This document shows positions 40,789-50,095 of a stretch of DNA of 64,000 nucleotides, piece by piece. Location of the stretch: the NCBI RefSeq assembly GCF_018406605.1, contig NZ_AP024545.1, positions 3,206,652 through 3,270,651 of the forward strand, given 5' to 3'. This stretch comes from Noviluteimonas caseinilytica. Its GTDB lineage: Bacteria; Pseudomonadota; Gammaproteobacteria; Xanthomonadales; Xanthomonadaceae. A program made the position numbers and the translations under genes. Positions within the stretch are counted from its first letter, which is position 1. Each line of letters opens with the position of its first letter. The notes beneath the pieces were generated by a model. That model searched no databases. It worked only from the letters and a program-made list of their open reading frames with translations, and had not been told where the DNA came from.

Positions 40789-43700
40789 TCAGTCCTGCAG
40801 GATTTCGTGCCACATCACGCGGTGGGAGAACCCACCCATGTTCTTCATGCCCAGGTGCACCACGGTCTCGCCGTTGCCGCCGGCGAACACGGTGCTGGAC
40901 CCGTTGGTGCCCGACACCACGGTCACGCCGGTCAGCATGCCCGCGCCCGGATCGTACGAGCCGAGGATCTGGCCCGGCGTCGACGAGGAGCCGCCGAGGT
41001 TGTCGTAGTTGTCGAACATCCCGTCGCCGTTGATGTCGAGGTAGGGGATGCCGAAGCTCGTGCCATTGAAGGCATCCAGCGCATTGATGTAGCCCCTGCC
41101 GCCGGCTTCGCACGTGCTGCCCGCGGGCGGGATGATGCTGCTGAACTGCAACGAGCCGCCGCGCACCGAAGGCCGCGTGATCACGCGCTCGCCGGTGGCC
41201 GGGGTGTTGAGGTCCATGTACCAGCCCAGCTTGGCCGGATCCAGCAGCGCGGCGTTGTCGAAGCCGCGCACCGGGTTGCTGTTCGCGTCCTGGCCGACCA
41301 CCGCGATGTTGCGCTGCTGCAGGTCGCTTTCGCGCACGCGTACGCCGGTGTCGATGATTGCGTACATCGACTGCACGGTCGCATCGTTGACGTCGGCCTG
41401 GGTCACGAAGCTGCCGGTGCCGAAGAAGATGTACCCGCGGCCGTCGGCCGGGTTGCGGCCGAACGCGAGTCCGCCGGTGATCGCCTGGCCCGTGCGCGTG
41501 GTGTAGAGCGGCTGGCCGGTGAAGGCGATGTTCCAGGACGAGGCCGTGTTGCCGGTCACGTCGAACTTCCACAGGTTGCCCTTGCGGTCGCCGGCGTAGA
41601 TGTAATCGAGCGTGCCGCTGCGATCCACGTCCAGGCCCAGCGGCGCGGACATGCCGTTGTCGCCGCCCACGCCGGTGTCGAACTTCTTGATGACCGCGCC
41701 GGTGGCGATGTTGATCAGGAACAGCACCGAGTGGCCGTTGGTGCTGTTGAAGCCGTTGCTGACGACCACCGCCTTGGTGTTGGCGGCGTCGTTGAGCGTG
41801 ACGACCAGCGGTTCGCCGACCACCATGCCCATGTCGCCGCCGGCGTCGTTGAGTTCCCACAGCGCGTTGGACGCGGCGAACGAACCCGGCGTGGTCACGT
41901 CGAGGCCGAACAGGCCCTTGCCGCCGCGGCCGAGCGCGCCGACCAGGTAGTTCTTGCCCGGCGTCTGGGCGAAGGACGACACGACCACCGGGCCGTCCAC
42001 GAAGTAGCGATGCACGTACTGCGGATCGCTCAGCGTGGCCAGGTTGGTGAAGTCGATGCCACCCGGCACGTAGGCGAAGCGTTCGGCGCCGGTCGTGGCG
42101 TCGAAGGCGTGCAGCATGCCGTCGTTGGCGCCGACGTAGAGCGTGCTGGTGTCGGACGAATACGCGGGCGAGGAGTTGACGATATCGCCGAGCAGCGAGC
42201 TGCGGTTGCGCAGTTCGCCGCCGAAGCGACGTTCCAGCGACGTGGTGCCCTTGATGTAGTTCGCGTTGTCCACGCCCGTCACCGGGGCCAGGCCGCCGGT
42301 GCGCGCGAGCGCGGCGGTCTGCGTGGCGGTCGGGAAGTTCACGCCGCTGGAACCGTTCCAGGTGAACACCTTTCGGCCCACGGCGGTGATCTGCCCGGCG
42401 GCGCGCCATGCGGGATTCGCGGACACGCCGGCTTCGGTGGCGTCGTAGGCGGACAGCTGGCCGGTCCACTGCTGCGAGGTGTAGGTCGCCTGGAAGATCT
42501 TGGTCTGCGCGGTGAACTGCGCGGTGCTGGACACGACGTTGGACGCCGAACCCAGGCGCGAGGCGACCGTGGCCAGCGCATCGGCCAGGCCTTGCGCGAA
42601 TTCCGTCGGATCGCCGGCGGTGACGAAGTTGCCACGTCCGTTGACCGAGGCGTGCCACAGGTCGTCGATGCGGTCGGCGTCCTCGGCGTCGGTCGGATCG
42701 CCCCAGCGCTTGCTGCCGTTGGTGATCGACACCAGGTCGCCCGCTGCGGGATCCAGGCGGCCCTTCAGGCCGATCGACACGCCGAACGTGACCATGTGCT
42801 GCCAGAACGCGGGGTCCGCGTCGGTCTTCGGCACGTTGTTGTCCAGGCCCGTGCGCAGGTCGGTCTTCCAGTACTGCATCGCCACGTCGGCCAGCGTGTT
42901 GCCGCGCGTGTTGGTGCCGCCGGCGAAGTTGTCGATGTACGGCTTGACCGGGTTGTACGTGAACGTGTGCGGCGGCGAATCCGAATCGGTGATCGTCGGG
43001 CCCGAGGCGGCGTCGGTGTCGCCCACCGGGCTGCTGTAGCCCGCGTTGTCGTTCCAGTAACCGTCGGTGGTGAGGATCGCGAAGTTCTGGCGGCAGCTGA
43101 GCTGCGCGGTGCCGGTTTCCGGGCCCCACGGGCCGGTGGCCGACGCATCGCTGAAGTACAGGCCCGCGCGCTGCAGCGCGCCCTTGAGCGGCGTGCCGTC
43201 ATTGCCGTTGGCATCGTGCAGGTGCTGGAACCAGTTGGTGCGGTTGGTGCCGGTGAACGTGCCGTTGTTGGTGCCGACCGGGATGTCGTACGGGTTGCGG
43301 TTCCAGATGGAGTCGTAACCGACGCGGATGTTGCTGCTCAGGCGGCTGAAGGCTTCGCTCGCGCCGGCCTTGGCGGTCTTGATGCGCGTGCGGTGGTACG
43401 AGTACCACGTCGCGTAGTTGGTCAGTTCGGCGGCGAGCGTGCGGCTGACGAGGGCGTTGGACAGGTCGCGGTACTGCGGCGTGGCCGTGGTGCAGTTCAC
43501 CCAGTCGTTCGTGCCCGCGGTGCCGCCGCCGCCGCAACGGTTGGTGGTGCTCCAGCGCACGTTCAACGTCACGTTGGCGTAGTCGGACGCACGGTTGATG
43601 CCGACGTACCAGGTACCCGTGGTCGGATTGTTGATGGTGCAGTTTTCGTTGTTGCTGCCGCTGGTGCTGGAGCAGTCGTTGTTGCCGGTGGACGGCGTGT

Positions 43701-44403
43701 TGCCGCGGCGCACGTACAGGTCGGCGCCGGCGCCGGAGGGGTTGTTGCCGGACAACGTGATTTCGAGCTGCGTGACGTTGGCCGGCAGCACGAAGTTGAA
43801 CACCTGCGACATGTTGCCGCTGCTCGCCGACTGCGCGCCCGGCAAGCCCGGGGCCGTGGTCCAGTTGGCCGCGATCGCGTCGTACTCGGAGCGGATGATG
43901 CTCGTGCCGCCCGCCTGGATCTGGTAGCGGTAGTACGAGGCAGTGGCCGCCATGTCCGTCGCGCCATCCTTCGGCGCGTAGAACGTGCGATCACCGCTGC
44001 CCAGGTCGATCGCACCGCTCAGCAGGCTGTCGTGGCTCCACGCGCTGCCGTAGGACAAGCCCGTGGTGTAGCGCGTGTTGTCCGCCTTGATCCACGGCTG
44101 GTAGGTGATCGACGGGTTGTAGTACAGCGTGTTGCGCGGATAGGCGTTGAGCGCGATGTTCACCGGGCTCGTTGCCGGCACTTCGCTGGCGCTGCTCGCG
44201 CCCGGCATGAAGTCCCACTCCATCGACCCCGAGTCGTCGAGGATGAAACGGATGTTGGCCGGCGGATACGCCGCGCCCGACTGCAACGGCACGTCCGGCA
44301 CGTTGACCGCGGCGCCCGGCAGCGAGATGAGCGTCGCGAGGAACGCGAGCGCGGGCGCGAGCAGGCGCGGCGTGCGGCGGAGGCGATGGAGGCGAGCGGT
44401 CAT
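40789..44403 (-). CDS. pilY1: Type IV pilus tip adhesin/mechanosensor PilY1
   Basis: A 1204-residue exported protein. After the signal peptide comes a von Willebrand A-like domain with the metal-site motif DDSGS (residues 56-60). The C-terminal half is a beta-propeller (LYVGANDGMLHAFDATTGAE, GALGRGGKGLFGLDVT). It has the calcium site DVDRSGTLD at 925-933, equal in place to the P. aeruginosa PilY1 EF-hand-like loop, and a second candidate DINGDGMFD at 1123-1131. The middle has many Asn/Thr/Ser-rich strands (CTINNPTTGTWYVGINRASD). It helps extend and retract the pilus and is required for twitching and surface sensing. Fits between pilX and pilE; a 14-nt gap follows pilX. Confidence 0.95.
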   Translation of the reverse strand: MTARLHRLRRTPRLLAPALAFLATLISLPGAAVNVPDVPLQSGAAYPPANIRFILDDSGSMEWDFMPGASSASEVPATSPVNIALNAYPRNTLYYNPSITYQPWIKADNTRYTTGLSYGSAWSHDSLLSGAIDLGSGDRTFYAPKDGATDMAATASYYRYQIQAGGTSIIRSEYDAIAANWTTAPGLPGAQSASSGNMSQVFNFVLPANVTQLEITLSGNNPSGAGADLYVRRGNTPSTGNNDCSSTSGSNNENCTINNPTTGTWYVGINRASDYANVTLNVRWSTTNRCGGGGTAGTNDWVNCTTATPQYRDLSNALVSRTLAAELTNYATWYSYHRTRIKTAKAGASEAFSRLSSNIRVGYDSIWNRNPYDIPVGTNNGTFTGTNRTNWFQHLHDANGNDGTPLKGALQRAGLYFSDASATGPWGPETGTAQLSCRQNFAILTTDGYWNDNAGYSSPVGDTDAASGPTITDSDSPPHTFTYNPVKPYIDNFAGGTNTRGNTLADVAMQYWKTDLRTGLDNNVPKTDADPAFWQHMVTFGVSIGLKGRLDPAAGDLVSITNGSKRWGDPTDAEDADRIDDLWHASVNGRGNFVTAGDPTEFAQGLADALATVASRLGSASNVVSSTAQFTAQTKIFQATYTSQQWTGQLSAYDATEAGVSANPAWRAAGQITAVGRKVFTWNGSSGVNFPTATQTAALARTGGLAPVTGVDNANYIKGTTSLERRFGGELRNRSSLLGDIVNSSPAYSSDTSTLYVGANDGMLHAFDATTGAERFAYVPGGIDFTNLATLSDPQYVHRYFVDGPVVVSSFAQTPGKNYLVGALGRGGKGLFGLDVTTPGSFAASNALWELNDAGGDMGMVVGEPLVVTLNDAANTKAVVVSNGFNSTNGHSVLFLINIATGAVIKKFDTGVGGDNGMSAPLGLDVDRSGTLDYIYAGDRKGNLWKFDVTGNTASSWNIAFTGQPLYTTRTGQAITGGLAFGRNPADGRGYIFFGTGSFVTQADVNDATVQSMYAIIDTGVRVRESDLQQRNIAVVGQDANSNPVRGFDNAALLDPAKLGWYMDLNTPATGERVITRPSVRGGSLQFSSIIPPAGSTCEAGGRGYINALDAFNGTSFGIPYLDINGDGMFDNYDNLGGSSSTPGQILGSYDPGAGMLTGVTVVSGTNGSSTVFAGGNGETVVHLGMKNMGGFSHRVMWHEILQD

Positions 44404-44417
44404 GTCCGTTTTCCCGA

Positions 44418-44960
44418 TCAGGGCACTGCGTAATTGGACTGGAGCATCACGACGGCGCGGCCGGCGGCCTGGCTGCGCGCGGTGATGCGGTAACGGCGTT
44501 CGCTGCCGGAACACGTGGCTTCCGGCGAAACGTTTTCTTCGGTGGTGCACGAACCGCGCGGCGGCACGTTGTCGGCGATCAGCTCGACGATGTACTGCGG
44601 CGTCGCGGTGACCGTGCCGAGCGAGACGCTGAGCGAACGCGCGCCCGCCCACACGGTGGGATCCTTCCAGCGCGGCGTGTCGGTCGGCGCGGGGATCGCG
44701 CACAGGCCGGCGCTGCAACCGCTGGTGGGCAGCGCGGGCTTGCTGGCGGCGAGCGATTCGCCCTGGCGCAGCGCGGCCTCGGCGGCCTGGAAGCTGAGGC
44801 TGCGATCCATCATGTTCGCGCTGGCGCGTTCTTCCATCAGCGTGCCGCGCAGCGACAACACCGCCATCAGCGACATCACCAGCAGCAGGATCAGCACCAC
44901 CAGCAGCGCGACACCGCGCTGGGCGTGCAGGCTCGGGGCAGGATTCGGGCGTCGGGTCAT
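44418..44960 (-). CDS. pilX: Minor pilin PilX
   Basis: A 180-residue minor pilin of the tip complex. The N-terminal helix reads QRGVALLVVLILLLVMSLMA, preceded by a basic leader; the E5 residue of major pilins is lacking, which is usual for PilX. The motif MMDRSLSFQAAEAALRQGES (with AEAALR) is the PilX/PilX_N signature. Cysteines (GCSAGLC, SCTTE, ATCSG) may pair. It overlaps pilW by 4 nt at 44957-44960. It bridges the pseudopilin cap to PilY1. Confidence 0.92.
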   Translation of the reverse strand: MTRRPNPAPSLHAQRGVALLVVLILLLVMSLMAVLSLRGTLMEERASANMMDRSLSFQAAEAALRQGESLAASKPALPTSGCSAGLCAIPAPTDTPRWKDPTVWAGARSLSVSLGTVTATPQYIVELIADNVPPRGSCTTEENVSPEATCSGSERRYRITARSQAAGRAVVMLQSNYAVP

Positions 44961-45991
44961 GGCACGCGGTTCCGGAGGGTCACGGTGTGTTCGAGGGTGC
45001 GGTCGAAGACGTCGGACGTGGGGCTGGCGGTGGCGCGCTCGCGCAGCGTGAGGATGATGCGCACGGCGATGACGTTGTCGCTGTTCCACTGCGCCGTGGT
45101 CACCGACGCGGGGCTGACGTAGGACGTGGCGCCCGCCAGCAGGTACTGCGCCTGCATGTTGATGACGTTGTCGGCGATTTCCTGCTTGGCGATCGACAGC
45201 GTGCCGGCGTTGTTCACCAGCAGCGACTGGAACAGCGAGCGGCCACCGCGGTTGTTGTTCGCGATGTACCAGCGCTCCATCTTCATGCGCGCGATGATCG
45301 AGTTCGGCCCGTACGTGTACGGCGTGCCCAGCGCGGTGCACAGCGTCGGCGCGCTGAAGCCCAGGCCCTTGGTGCAGTTGCCGGGCGTGCCGGTGCCGGT
45401 GTTGTGCACCACGGTGTCGTTGACGCCGGGGGAGGCGTTGGTGAGCTGCAGGATCGCGGCGTGGTCGAAGTCGCACACGATCGCGATGTCGCCGACGTTG
45501 AGGCCGTGGTCGATCGTGCTGAGCTTGAAGCTGGCGGCCGAGGGGTTGTGCGAGACCACGGACACGCCGTCGTTGACGGCGGACTTCAGTTCGATCGCTT
45601 CGGTGCCGGTGAGGCGAACGCCGGCGGCGGTGCCGAAGGCTTCGTCGCCGAACGCGGTCGTGCTGCCGTAGCCGCGCACGCCGCCGTCCATCGTGCTCCA
45701 CCAGTTGCTGCCGGGGCTGTTCAGCACGTTGACGGTGGGCAGGTCGGATTCGCAGGGATTGCCGGCCGTCTCGCGGATGTCGCGCGCCATCAGTTCGTAC
45801 GCGGTGCGCACGTTTTCCTGCACGCGGCCCAGGCTTTCGGTCGTCGCGTAGACGCGCTGGTTGGTCAGGAACATGGCCAGCGCCGCGCCCGTGACGATCA
45901 GGCCCAGGACCAGCGCGACCATCAGTTCGACGAGGGTGAAGCCCTGCGAGCGACGGCGGGCGTTGAAGGCGTGGCGGGAATGCGTACGCAT
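44957..45991 (-). CDS. pilW: Minor pilin PilW
   Basis: A 344-residue minor pilin. The prepilin signal is SQGFTLVELMVALVLGLIVT, with cleavage after G and a glutamate at +5. A short helix (NVRTAYELMARDIRETAGNP) with the family's ELMxRDIRxAG motif follows, and cysteines in NPCES, IVCDF and NCTKG form the globular domain. The C-terminus has RIILTLRERA, common in PilW. It is translated with pilX (4-nt overlap) and begins 2 nt after the pilV stop. Confidence 0.92.
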   Translation of the reverse strand: MRTHSRHAFNARRRSQGFTLVELMVALVLGLIVTGAALAMFLTNQRVYATTESLGRVQENVRTAYELMARDIRETAGNPCESDLPTVNVLNSPGSNWWSTMDGGVRGYGSTTAFGDEAFGTAAGVRLTGTEAIELKSAVNDGVSVVSHNPSAASFKLSTIDHGLNVGDIAIVCDFDHAAILQLTNASPGVNDTVVHNTGTGTPGNCTKGLGFSAPTLCTALGTPYTYGPNSIIARMKMERWYIANNNRGGRSLFQSLLVNNAGTLSIAKQEIADNVINMQAQYLLAGATSYVSPASVTTAQWNSDNVIAVRIILTLRERATASPTSDVFDRTLEHTVTLRNRVP

Positions 45992-45993
45992 GG

Positions 45994-46464
45994 TCAGAGC
46001 ACCGTCTTCGTCGTGACTTTCTGCGCGGCATCGCCGCCCTTGCGGCGCGAGTCGTCCCACTGCACGACGATCGTGCACGTGGTGCTGCTGCAGGTGATCG
46101 AGCCGCAGGCGGTCGGGCCGAGCACCTGCGGCTGCTGCATCGACTGGATCCAGTGGCGCAGGTCGTTGGCCACCAGGTCGCCCGGGTCCGGCGCGGTGCA
46201 GGTCATCGGGATGTCGTACCGCCCGATCAGCGCCACCTGGCGGTTGGCGCGCATCGCATCGAACATCGCGTAGCTCTGGGCGACGGCCTGGCTGCGTTCG
46301 AGGGCGCTCTGGCTGCTCCGCAGCGAGGTCATCTGCATCGCAGCGATCCCGAGCAGGCCGAAGGCCAGCACGACGACGGCGACGAGGACTTCGACGAGGC
46401 TCATGCCCGATTGCGCGCGGGGGGCGCGGACAGGCACGCAGCGTGGGACGGGATGATGGTTCAT
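45994..46464 (-). CDS. pilV: Minor pilin PilV
   Basis: A 156-residue minor pilin. Prepilin signal QSGMSLVEVLVAVVVLAFGL, with the cleavage glycine, an S instead of T at +3 and E at +5. The helix continues LLGIAAMQMTSLRSSQSALE, the PilV signature. Cysteines (MTCTAP, TACGS, ITCSS, TTCTI) make disulphides. It overlaps fimT by 4 nt (46461-46464). Together with FimT, PilW, PilX and PilE it forms the initiation complex for pilus assembly. Confidence 0.92.
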   Translation of the reverse strand: MNHHPVPRCVPVRAPRAQSGMSLVEVLVAVVVLAFGLLGIAAMQMTSLRSSQSALERSQAVAQSYAMFDAMRANRQVALIGRYDIPMTCTAPDPGDLVANDLRHWIQSMQQPQVLGPTACGSITCSSTTCTIVVQWDDSRRKGGDAAQKVTTKTVL

Positions 46465-47096
46465 GTCGGATCCGAAGGCGCGTTGCAGACACCGGTGGCG
46501 TTGACGCGATCGAGCGCCATGCGCGAGCCGGTGCGGATGTTCAGTCGGCGGACGTTTTCGAGCGGGCGGCGCGTGACCATGCAGATGTCGATGGCGCCCA
46601 TCAGCAACGTGGTTTCGGCCTTGTTGCGCGCAAAGCCATCGGCGCGGAACGTCACGCGCACTTTGTCCGGCACCGCCGGGCTGGCGAGCAGCAGCACCTT
46701 CGGCGGGACGGTGGACTGGCGCAGCAGGCGGTCGGACGCGGATTCGTACGTGCCGTTCTTGTTGGCATCGACGAATGCGATCCAACCGGTGGCGGTCGTG
46801 GTGTTGGCGGCGGCGCACGTCGGGGTGGACGTGTCCGCGTTGAGGCTCAGGCACACGGCGGTGCGCGCGTTGTAGCGGATGGCTTCCATGCGCGCGACCT
46901 GCAGGCCCGTCAGCAGTTCGTTGCCCGCGGTGGCCAGGCGACCGGAATTGATGGTCGACTGGAAGCTGGGCACGGCCATGGCCATCAGGATCGCGGCCAC
47001 GAGGACGGCAACCATCAGTTCGATCATCGTGAAGCCGCGTGCTGCGCGGCCCGACAGCCGGCCGTAGGCCGCCCTGTCGCTTCCCTGCCTGCCCAT
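46461..47096 (-). CDS. fimT: Minor pilin FimT (GspH-like)
   Basis: A 211-residue prepilin-like protein; signal RAARGFTMIELMVAVLVAAI, then AMAVPSFQSTINSGRLATAG and NELLTGLQVARMEAIRYN, the GspH/FimT signature. The C-terminal domain has TCAAAN, CMV and VCNAP cysteines. FimT homologues in naturally competent gammaproteobacteria bind DNA at the pilus tip through basic C-terminal residues; here RRPLENVRRLNIRTGSRMAL is basic, which fits that role by resemblance only. It heads the operon. Confidence 0.93.
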   Translation of the reverse strand: MGRQGSDRAAYGRLSGRAARGFTMIELMVAVLVAAILMAMAVPSFQSTINSGRLATAGNELLTGLQVARMEAIRYNARTAVCLSLNADTSTPTCAAANTTTATGWIAFVDANKNGTYESASDRLLRQSTVPPKVLLLASPAVPDKVRVTFRADGFARNKAETTLLMGAIDICMVTRRPLENVRRLNIRTGSRMALDRVNATGVCNAPSDPT

Positions 47097-47245
47097 CCGT
47101 CTGCCCCCTGAACCGATCGCCGCTCCTCCCCCCGAGGACCGGCCGATGGTTGTATTTACCCGACGAGCGGCGTTAAGGGAAGATGAAGATCACAAAACCC
47201 GACGGTCGGCACGACTTTTCGTCCTGAACTGGGCGAATCGTCGCG

Positions 47246-48700
47246 CTAGGGGGCTGCGAGATCCGCGGAACCGTCGGGGGCGTCGGGACGAACGGTGCCG
47301 TGCTCGCGCGACCGGATCACCGTCGCCCCGAGCACCCCCGCCGCCAGCGCCGCCACCGCGCCCAGCAGGAACGCCAGTTGGTAGCCCTGGTGGCTGGCGG
47401 TCACCAGATCGATGCCGCTCGCCGTCGCCGCGCTCGTGCGATGCGCGGCCGCGCTGGCCAGCACCGCCAGCCCGAGCGCGCCGCCCATCATGAAGGACGT
47501 GTTGACCAGCCCCGACGCCAACCCGGCATCCGACGGTTCCACATCGCTCATCGCCGCGAGCAGCACCGGGTTGAACGCCAGGCCCCCGCCGATGCCGAGC
47601 AGCAGCATCCCCGGCAGCACGTGCGCGACGAACTGGCCCTGCACCGGCGCGAACGCGAACAACGCCAGGCCCGCCGCGGCCAGCGCGAGCCCGATGCCCA
47701 TCGGCGCGCGGATGCCGAAGCGCATGACGATCTTCGCCGACAGCCCCAGCGAGAACGCCGCCATGATCAGGTTGGCCGGCAGGAACGCCAGGCCCACCTG
47801 CATCGGCCCGTAGCCCAGCACCACCTGCATGTAGAGCGCCGAGAGGAAGAACCACGCGAACATCGAGGCGGCCCACAACACGCCGACGACATTCGCCGTG
47901 GCCACGTTGCGCAGCCGGAACATCCCCAGCGGCATCAGGGGTTCGCGCACGCGCGCTTCGATCGCGAGGAACAGGACCAGCAGCACGACGGCCGCACCGA
48001 GCAGGCCGAGCGTCTGCGTGGACGTCCAGCCCGCAGCGTTGCCATTGACGATCGCGTACACCGCCAGCATCAGCGCGACCGTCACCGTCACCGCACCGGC
48101 GACATCGAGCTTCCCGCCGGCCGCATGCCCTGCCCCGCCCGGCAACAGGCGCAGGCTCCACGCGATCACCGCGATGCCGATCGGGATGTTCACCAGGAAC
48201 ACCCAGTGCCAGTCGAGCGCACTGGTGAGCACGCCGCCCAGCAACACGCCGACGCTGCCGCCGCCCGCGCACACGAAGCCGTACACGCCCATCGCCTTCG
48301 CGCGCTCGCCCGGTTCGGTGAACAACATCATGATCAGCGACAGCGCGACCGCGGTGACGACCGCGCCGCCGATGCCCTGCACCGCGCGCGCGGCGATCAG
48401 CATCGTCTGCGACCCCGACAGGCCGCACGCAAGCGAGGCCAGCGTGAACACCACGATGCCCGCGAGGAACAAGCGCCGGTGGCCGTAGAGGTCACCGAGC
48501 CTGCCACCGAGCAACAGGAAGCCGCCGAAGGTGAGCAGGTAGGCGTTGACGACCCACACCAGCGACGCATCGTCGAAGCGCAGGTCTTCGCGGATGGACG
48601 GCAGCGCCACGTTCACGACCGTGGTGTCGAGCACGATCATCAGCACGCCCAGGCACAGGACGACAAGGGCGAGCCAGCGGCGACGGGAATCGAGTTGCAT
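47246..48700 (-). CDS. DHA2-family MFS multidrug exporter (EmrB/QacA type)
   Basis: A 484-residue transporter with 14 predicted helices. Motif A-like GGRLGDLYGHRRLFLAG, the D1-type motif LDTTVVNVALPSIREDL and the motif C-like VCAGGGSVGVLLGGVLTSAL are all present. It should export drugs by proton antiport. It lies 30 nt downstream of the DGPF gene on the same strand, so they are likely co-transcribed. The downstream 149 nt to fimT include no strong terminator. Confidence 0.92.
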   Translation of the reverse strand: MQLDSRRRWLALVVLCLGVLMIVLDTTVVNVALPSIREDLRFDDASLVWVVNAYLLTFGGFLLLGGRLGDLYGHRRLFLAGIVVFTLASLACGLSGSQTMLIAARAVQGIGGAVVTAVALSLIMMLFTEPGERAKAMGVYGFVCAGGGSVGVLLGGVLTSALDWHWVFLVNIPIGIAVIAWSLRLLPGGAGHAAGGKLDVAGAVTVTVALMLAVYAIVNGNAAGWTSTQTLGLLGAAVVLLVLFLAIEARVREPLMPLGMFRLRNVATANVVGVLWAASMFAWFFLSALYMQVVLGYGPMQVGLAFLPANLIMAAFSLGLSAKIVMRFGIRAPMGIGLALAAAGLALFAFAPVQGQFVAHVLPGMLLLGIGGGLAFNPVLLAAMSDVEPSDAGLASGLVNTSFMMGGALGLAVLASAAAHRTSAATASGIDLVTASHQGYQLAFLLGAVAALAAGVLGATVIRSREHGTVRPDAPDGSADLAAP

Positions 48701-48730
48701 GCGGAATCCTCGAAAGGCGTGGGGTGCGGA

Positions 48731-49150
48731 TCAGCCGAGCTTCGCGCGCAGCAGGGCTTCCTGTTCGCGCAGTTCCGGCGTCAGCGCTTCGCCGAAGTCT
48801 TCCGCTTCGAAGACCTGGCGGATCTCGATGTCCGAGTCTTCGCCCGGCATCGGGTTCGGGCAACGCTTCACCCATTCCACCGCCTCTTCCATCGAGCGCA
48901 CCTGCCACAGCCAGAAACCGGCGACGAGTTCCTTGGTTTCCGCAAACGGGCCGTCCGTGACCGTGCGATCGCGCCCGGAGAACCGCACGCGCACGCCCTT
49001 CGACGAAGGCTGCAGGCCTTCGCCGGCCAGCATCACGCCGGCCTTCACCAGGTCTTCGTTGAACTGGCCCATCTCGCGCAGCAGTTGTTCGCTGGGCAGC
49101 GTGCCGGCTTCGGAATTGGGGGTGGCCTTGACCATGACCATGACGCGCAT
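48731..49150 (-). CDS. YCII-related DGPF-domain protein
   Basis: A 139-residue protein of the DGPF/YCII superfamily. The hallmark VTDGPFAETKELVAGFWLWQ is present, with the opening MRVMVMVKATPNSEAG and FVxD-like EVFEAEDFGEAL. The start has an AAGGAG site. The protein class is normally the partner of ECF42 sigmas; here the sigma gene is 8.4 kb away. The exact biochemical role is not known. It precedes the MFS exporter gene. Confidence 0.93.
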   Translation of the reverse strand: MRVMVMVKATPNSEAGTLPSEQLLREMGQFNEDLVKAGVMLAGEGLQPSSKGVRVRFSGRDRTVTDGPFAETKELVAGFWLWQVRSMEEAVEWVKRCPNPMPGEDSDIEIRQVFEAEDFGEALTPELREQEALLRAKLG

Positions 49151-49242
49151 GTCGTGCTCCTTCTTCGTGATTGGTATGGAAGGCGACGAACGACCGGGGC
49201 CGGAATCGACATGGGTCCGAAATATTTTCGGGGATGCCAGGC

Positions 49243-49275
49243 AAAAAAAGAACGGCGACCTTGCGGCCGCCGTTC
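49243..49275 (-). terminator. Rho-independent terminator of the small lipoprotein gene
   Basis: GAACGGCG (49250-49257) pairs with CGCCGTTC (49268-49275); on the minus strand it is followed by seven T residues (complement of the A-run at 49243-49249). It lies 30 nt beyond the stop of the lipoprotein. Confidence 0.92.
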
Positions 49276-49301
49276 GATTCATTGCATGACGCTGGCGCGG
49301 A

Positions 49302-49643
49302 TTACTGCGTGGCGGGCTTGTTGCCCGTCGGCGCCGAATTGTCGGCCGGGTTGGTGTCGGCCGGCGGTTCCGCCGTCACGGTGCCGCCCACGGATTCCGA
49401 ACCCGCGGTGCCGCTCATGTCGGAGGCCGGGGCTTCGGCGGTCACGCCCGCTTCGGTCGCGGCGGTGGCGGTCGTCGCCATCGTGTCGGACGGCATCGTT
49501 TCGGCGGGCATCGTCTCGGCGACCGTGGCAGCCGGCGCCGTCGCAGCGGCGGTGCTCGCGTCTTCGGCCTTGTGGCACGCCGACAGGCCCAGGGTGAGCA
49601 GCGCGCCGGTGATCAGCGCCATCGTCGTCTTGGTGTTACGCAT
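49302..49643 (-). CDS. Small Ala/Thr-rich lipoprotein
   Basis: A 113-residue protein with a lipobox LSAC after signal MRNTKTTMALITGALLTLG. The mature part is low-complexity: TMPAETMPSDTMATTATAAT followed by PPADTNPADNSAPTGNKP. There are no further cysteines. Its repetitive Met-Pro-x-Glu pattern is unusual but no domain is recognisable. It is monocistronic with its own terminator. Possibly a surface lipoprotein. Confidence 0.8.
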   Translation of the reverse strand: MRNTKTTMALITGALLTLGLSACHKAEDASTAAATAPAATVAETMPAETMPSDTMATTATAATEAGVTAEAPASDMSGTAGSESVGGTVTAEPPADTNPADNSAPTGNKPATQ

Positions 49644-49813
49644 GGTGGAACTCCTGTCCGGGCATGGTGCCCGCGTTGAAAGGGTGCGGGAGGAATACGG
49701 GATCGTTCGTGACGGGAGGGTTGCCGTCTTGTTCAAAGGTTGTAAGGACGCGTGGTTTCGCCGCTTGCGGGGGTGTTTTTGCCCGTGCGCGGTTCAGGCA
49801 CCTGCACGGGTGT

Positions 49814-50023
49814 TCAGGGTCGGCGCCAGCCGTGATCCTTCATGCAGGCGTCGAACGCGGCTTCGCGTTCCTTGCCCGCGGGCAGCGTGCGCGTCTGCGC
49901 ATCGCACTGCGCCTGCGCGGTATCGAAGGGCATCGCCTTGTCGCCGGTCCAGCCGCGATCGTGCGTCGCGCACGCGGAGAGCACCACCAGGCAGGCCAGC
50001 ACCGGCCATCCACGCACGCGCAT
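49814..50023 (-). CDS. 69-residue small lipoprotein
   Basis: Signal peptide with lipobox LSAC (ACLVVLSAC), then HDRGWTGDKAMPFDTAQAQC and FDACMKDHGWRRP. Two cysteines (QCDAQT, DACMKD) may form a disulphide. The ending CMKxHGWxR recurs in small proteins of Xanthomonads that I remember, function unknown. It sits alone between the other lipoprotein and ltrA. Confidence 0.8.
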   Translation of the reverse strand: MRVRGWPVLACLVVLSACATHDRGWTGDKAMPFDTAQAQCDAQTRTLPAGKEREAAFDACMKDHGWRRP

Positions 50024-50095
50024 CGGTCGTTCCCCTTCAAGGCAGCGCGCATCCTGCCAAGCCTGCGCGCCGGACTCAACTGCCTGCGAAGCGCC

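Noticed and set aside
40774..44433. Plus-strand frame of 1219 codons
   Set aside because: Antisense to pilY1, whose propeller and calcium motifs are evident; the frame is low-complexity Ala/Arg/Val.
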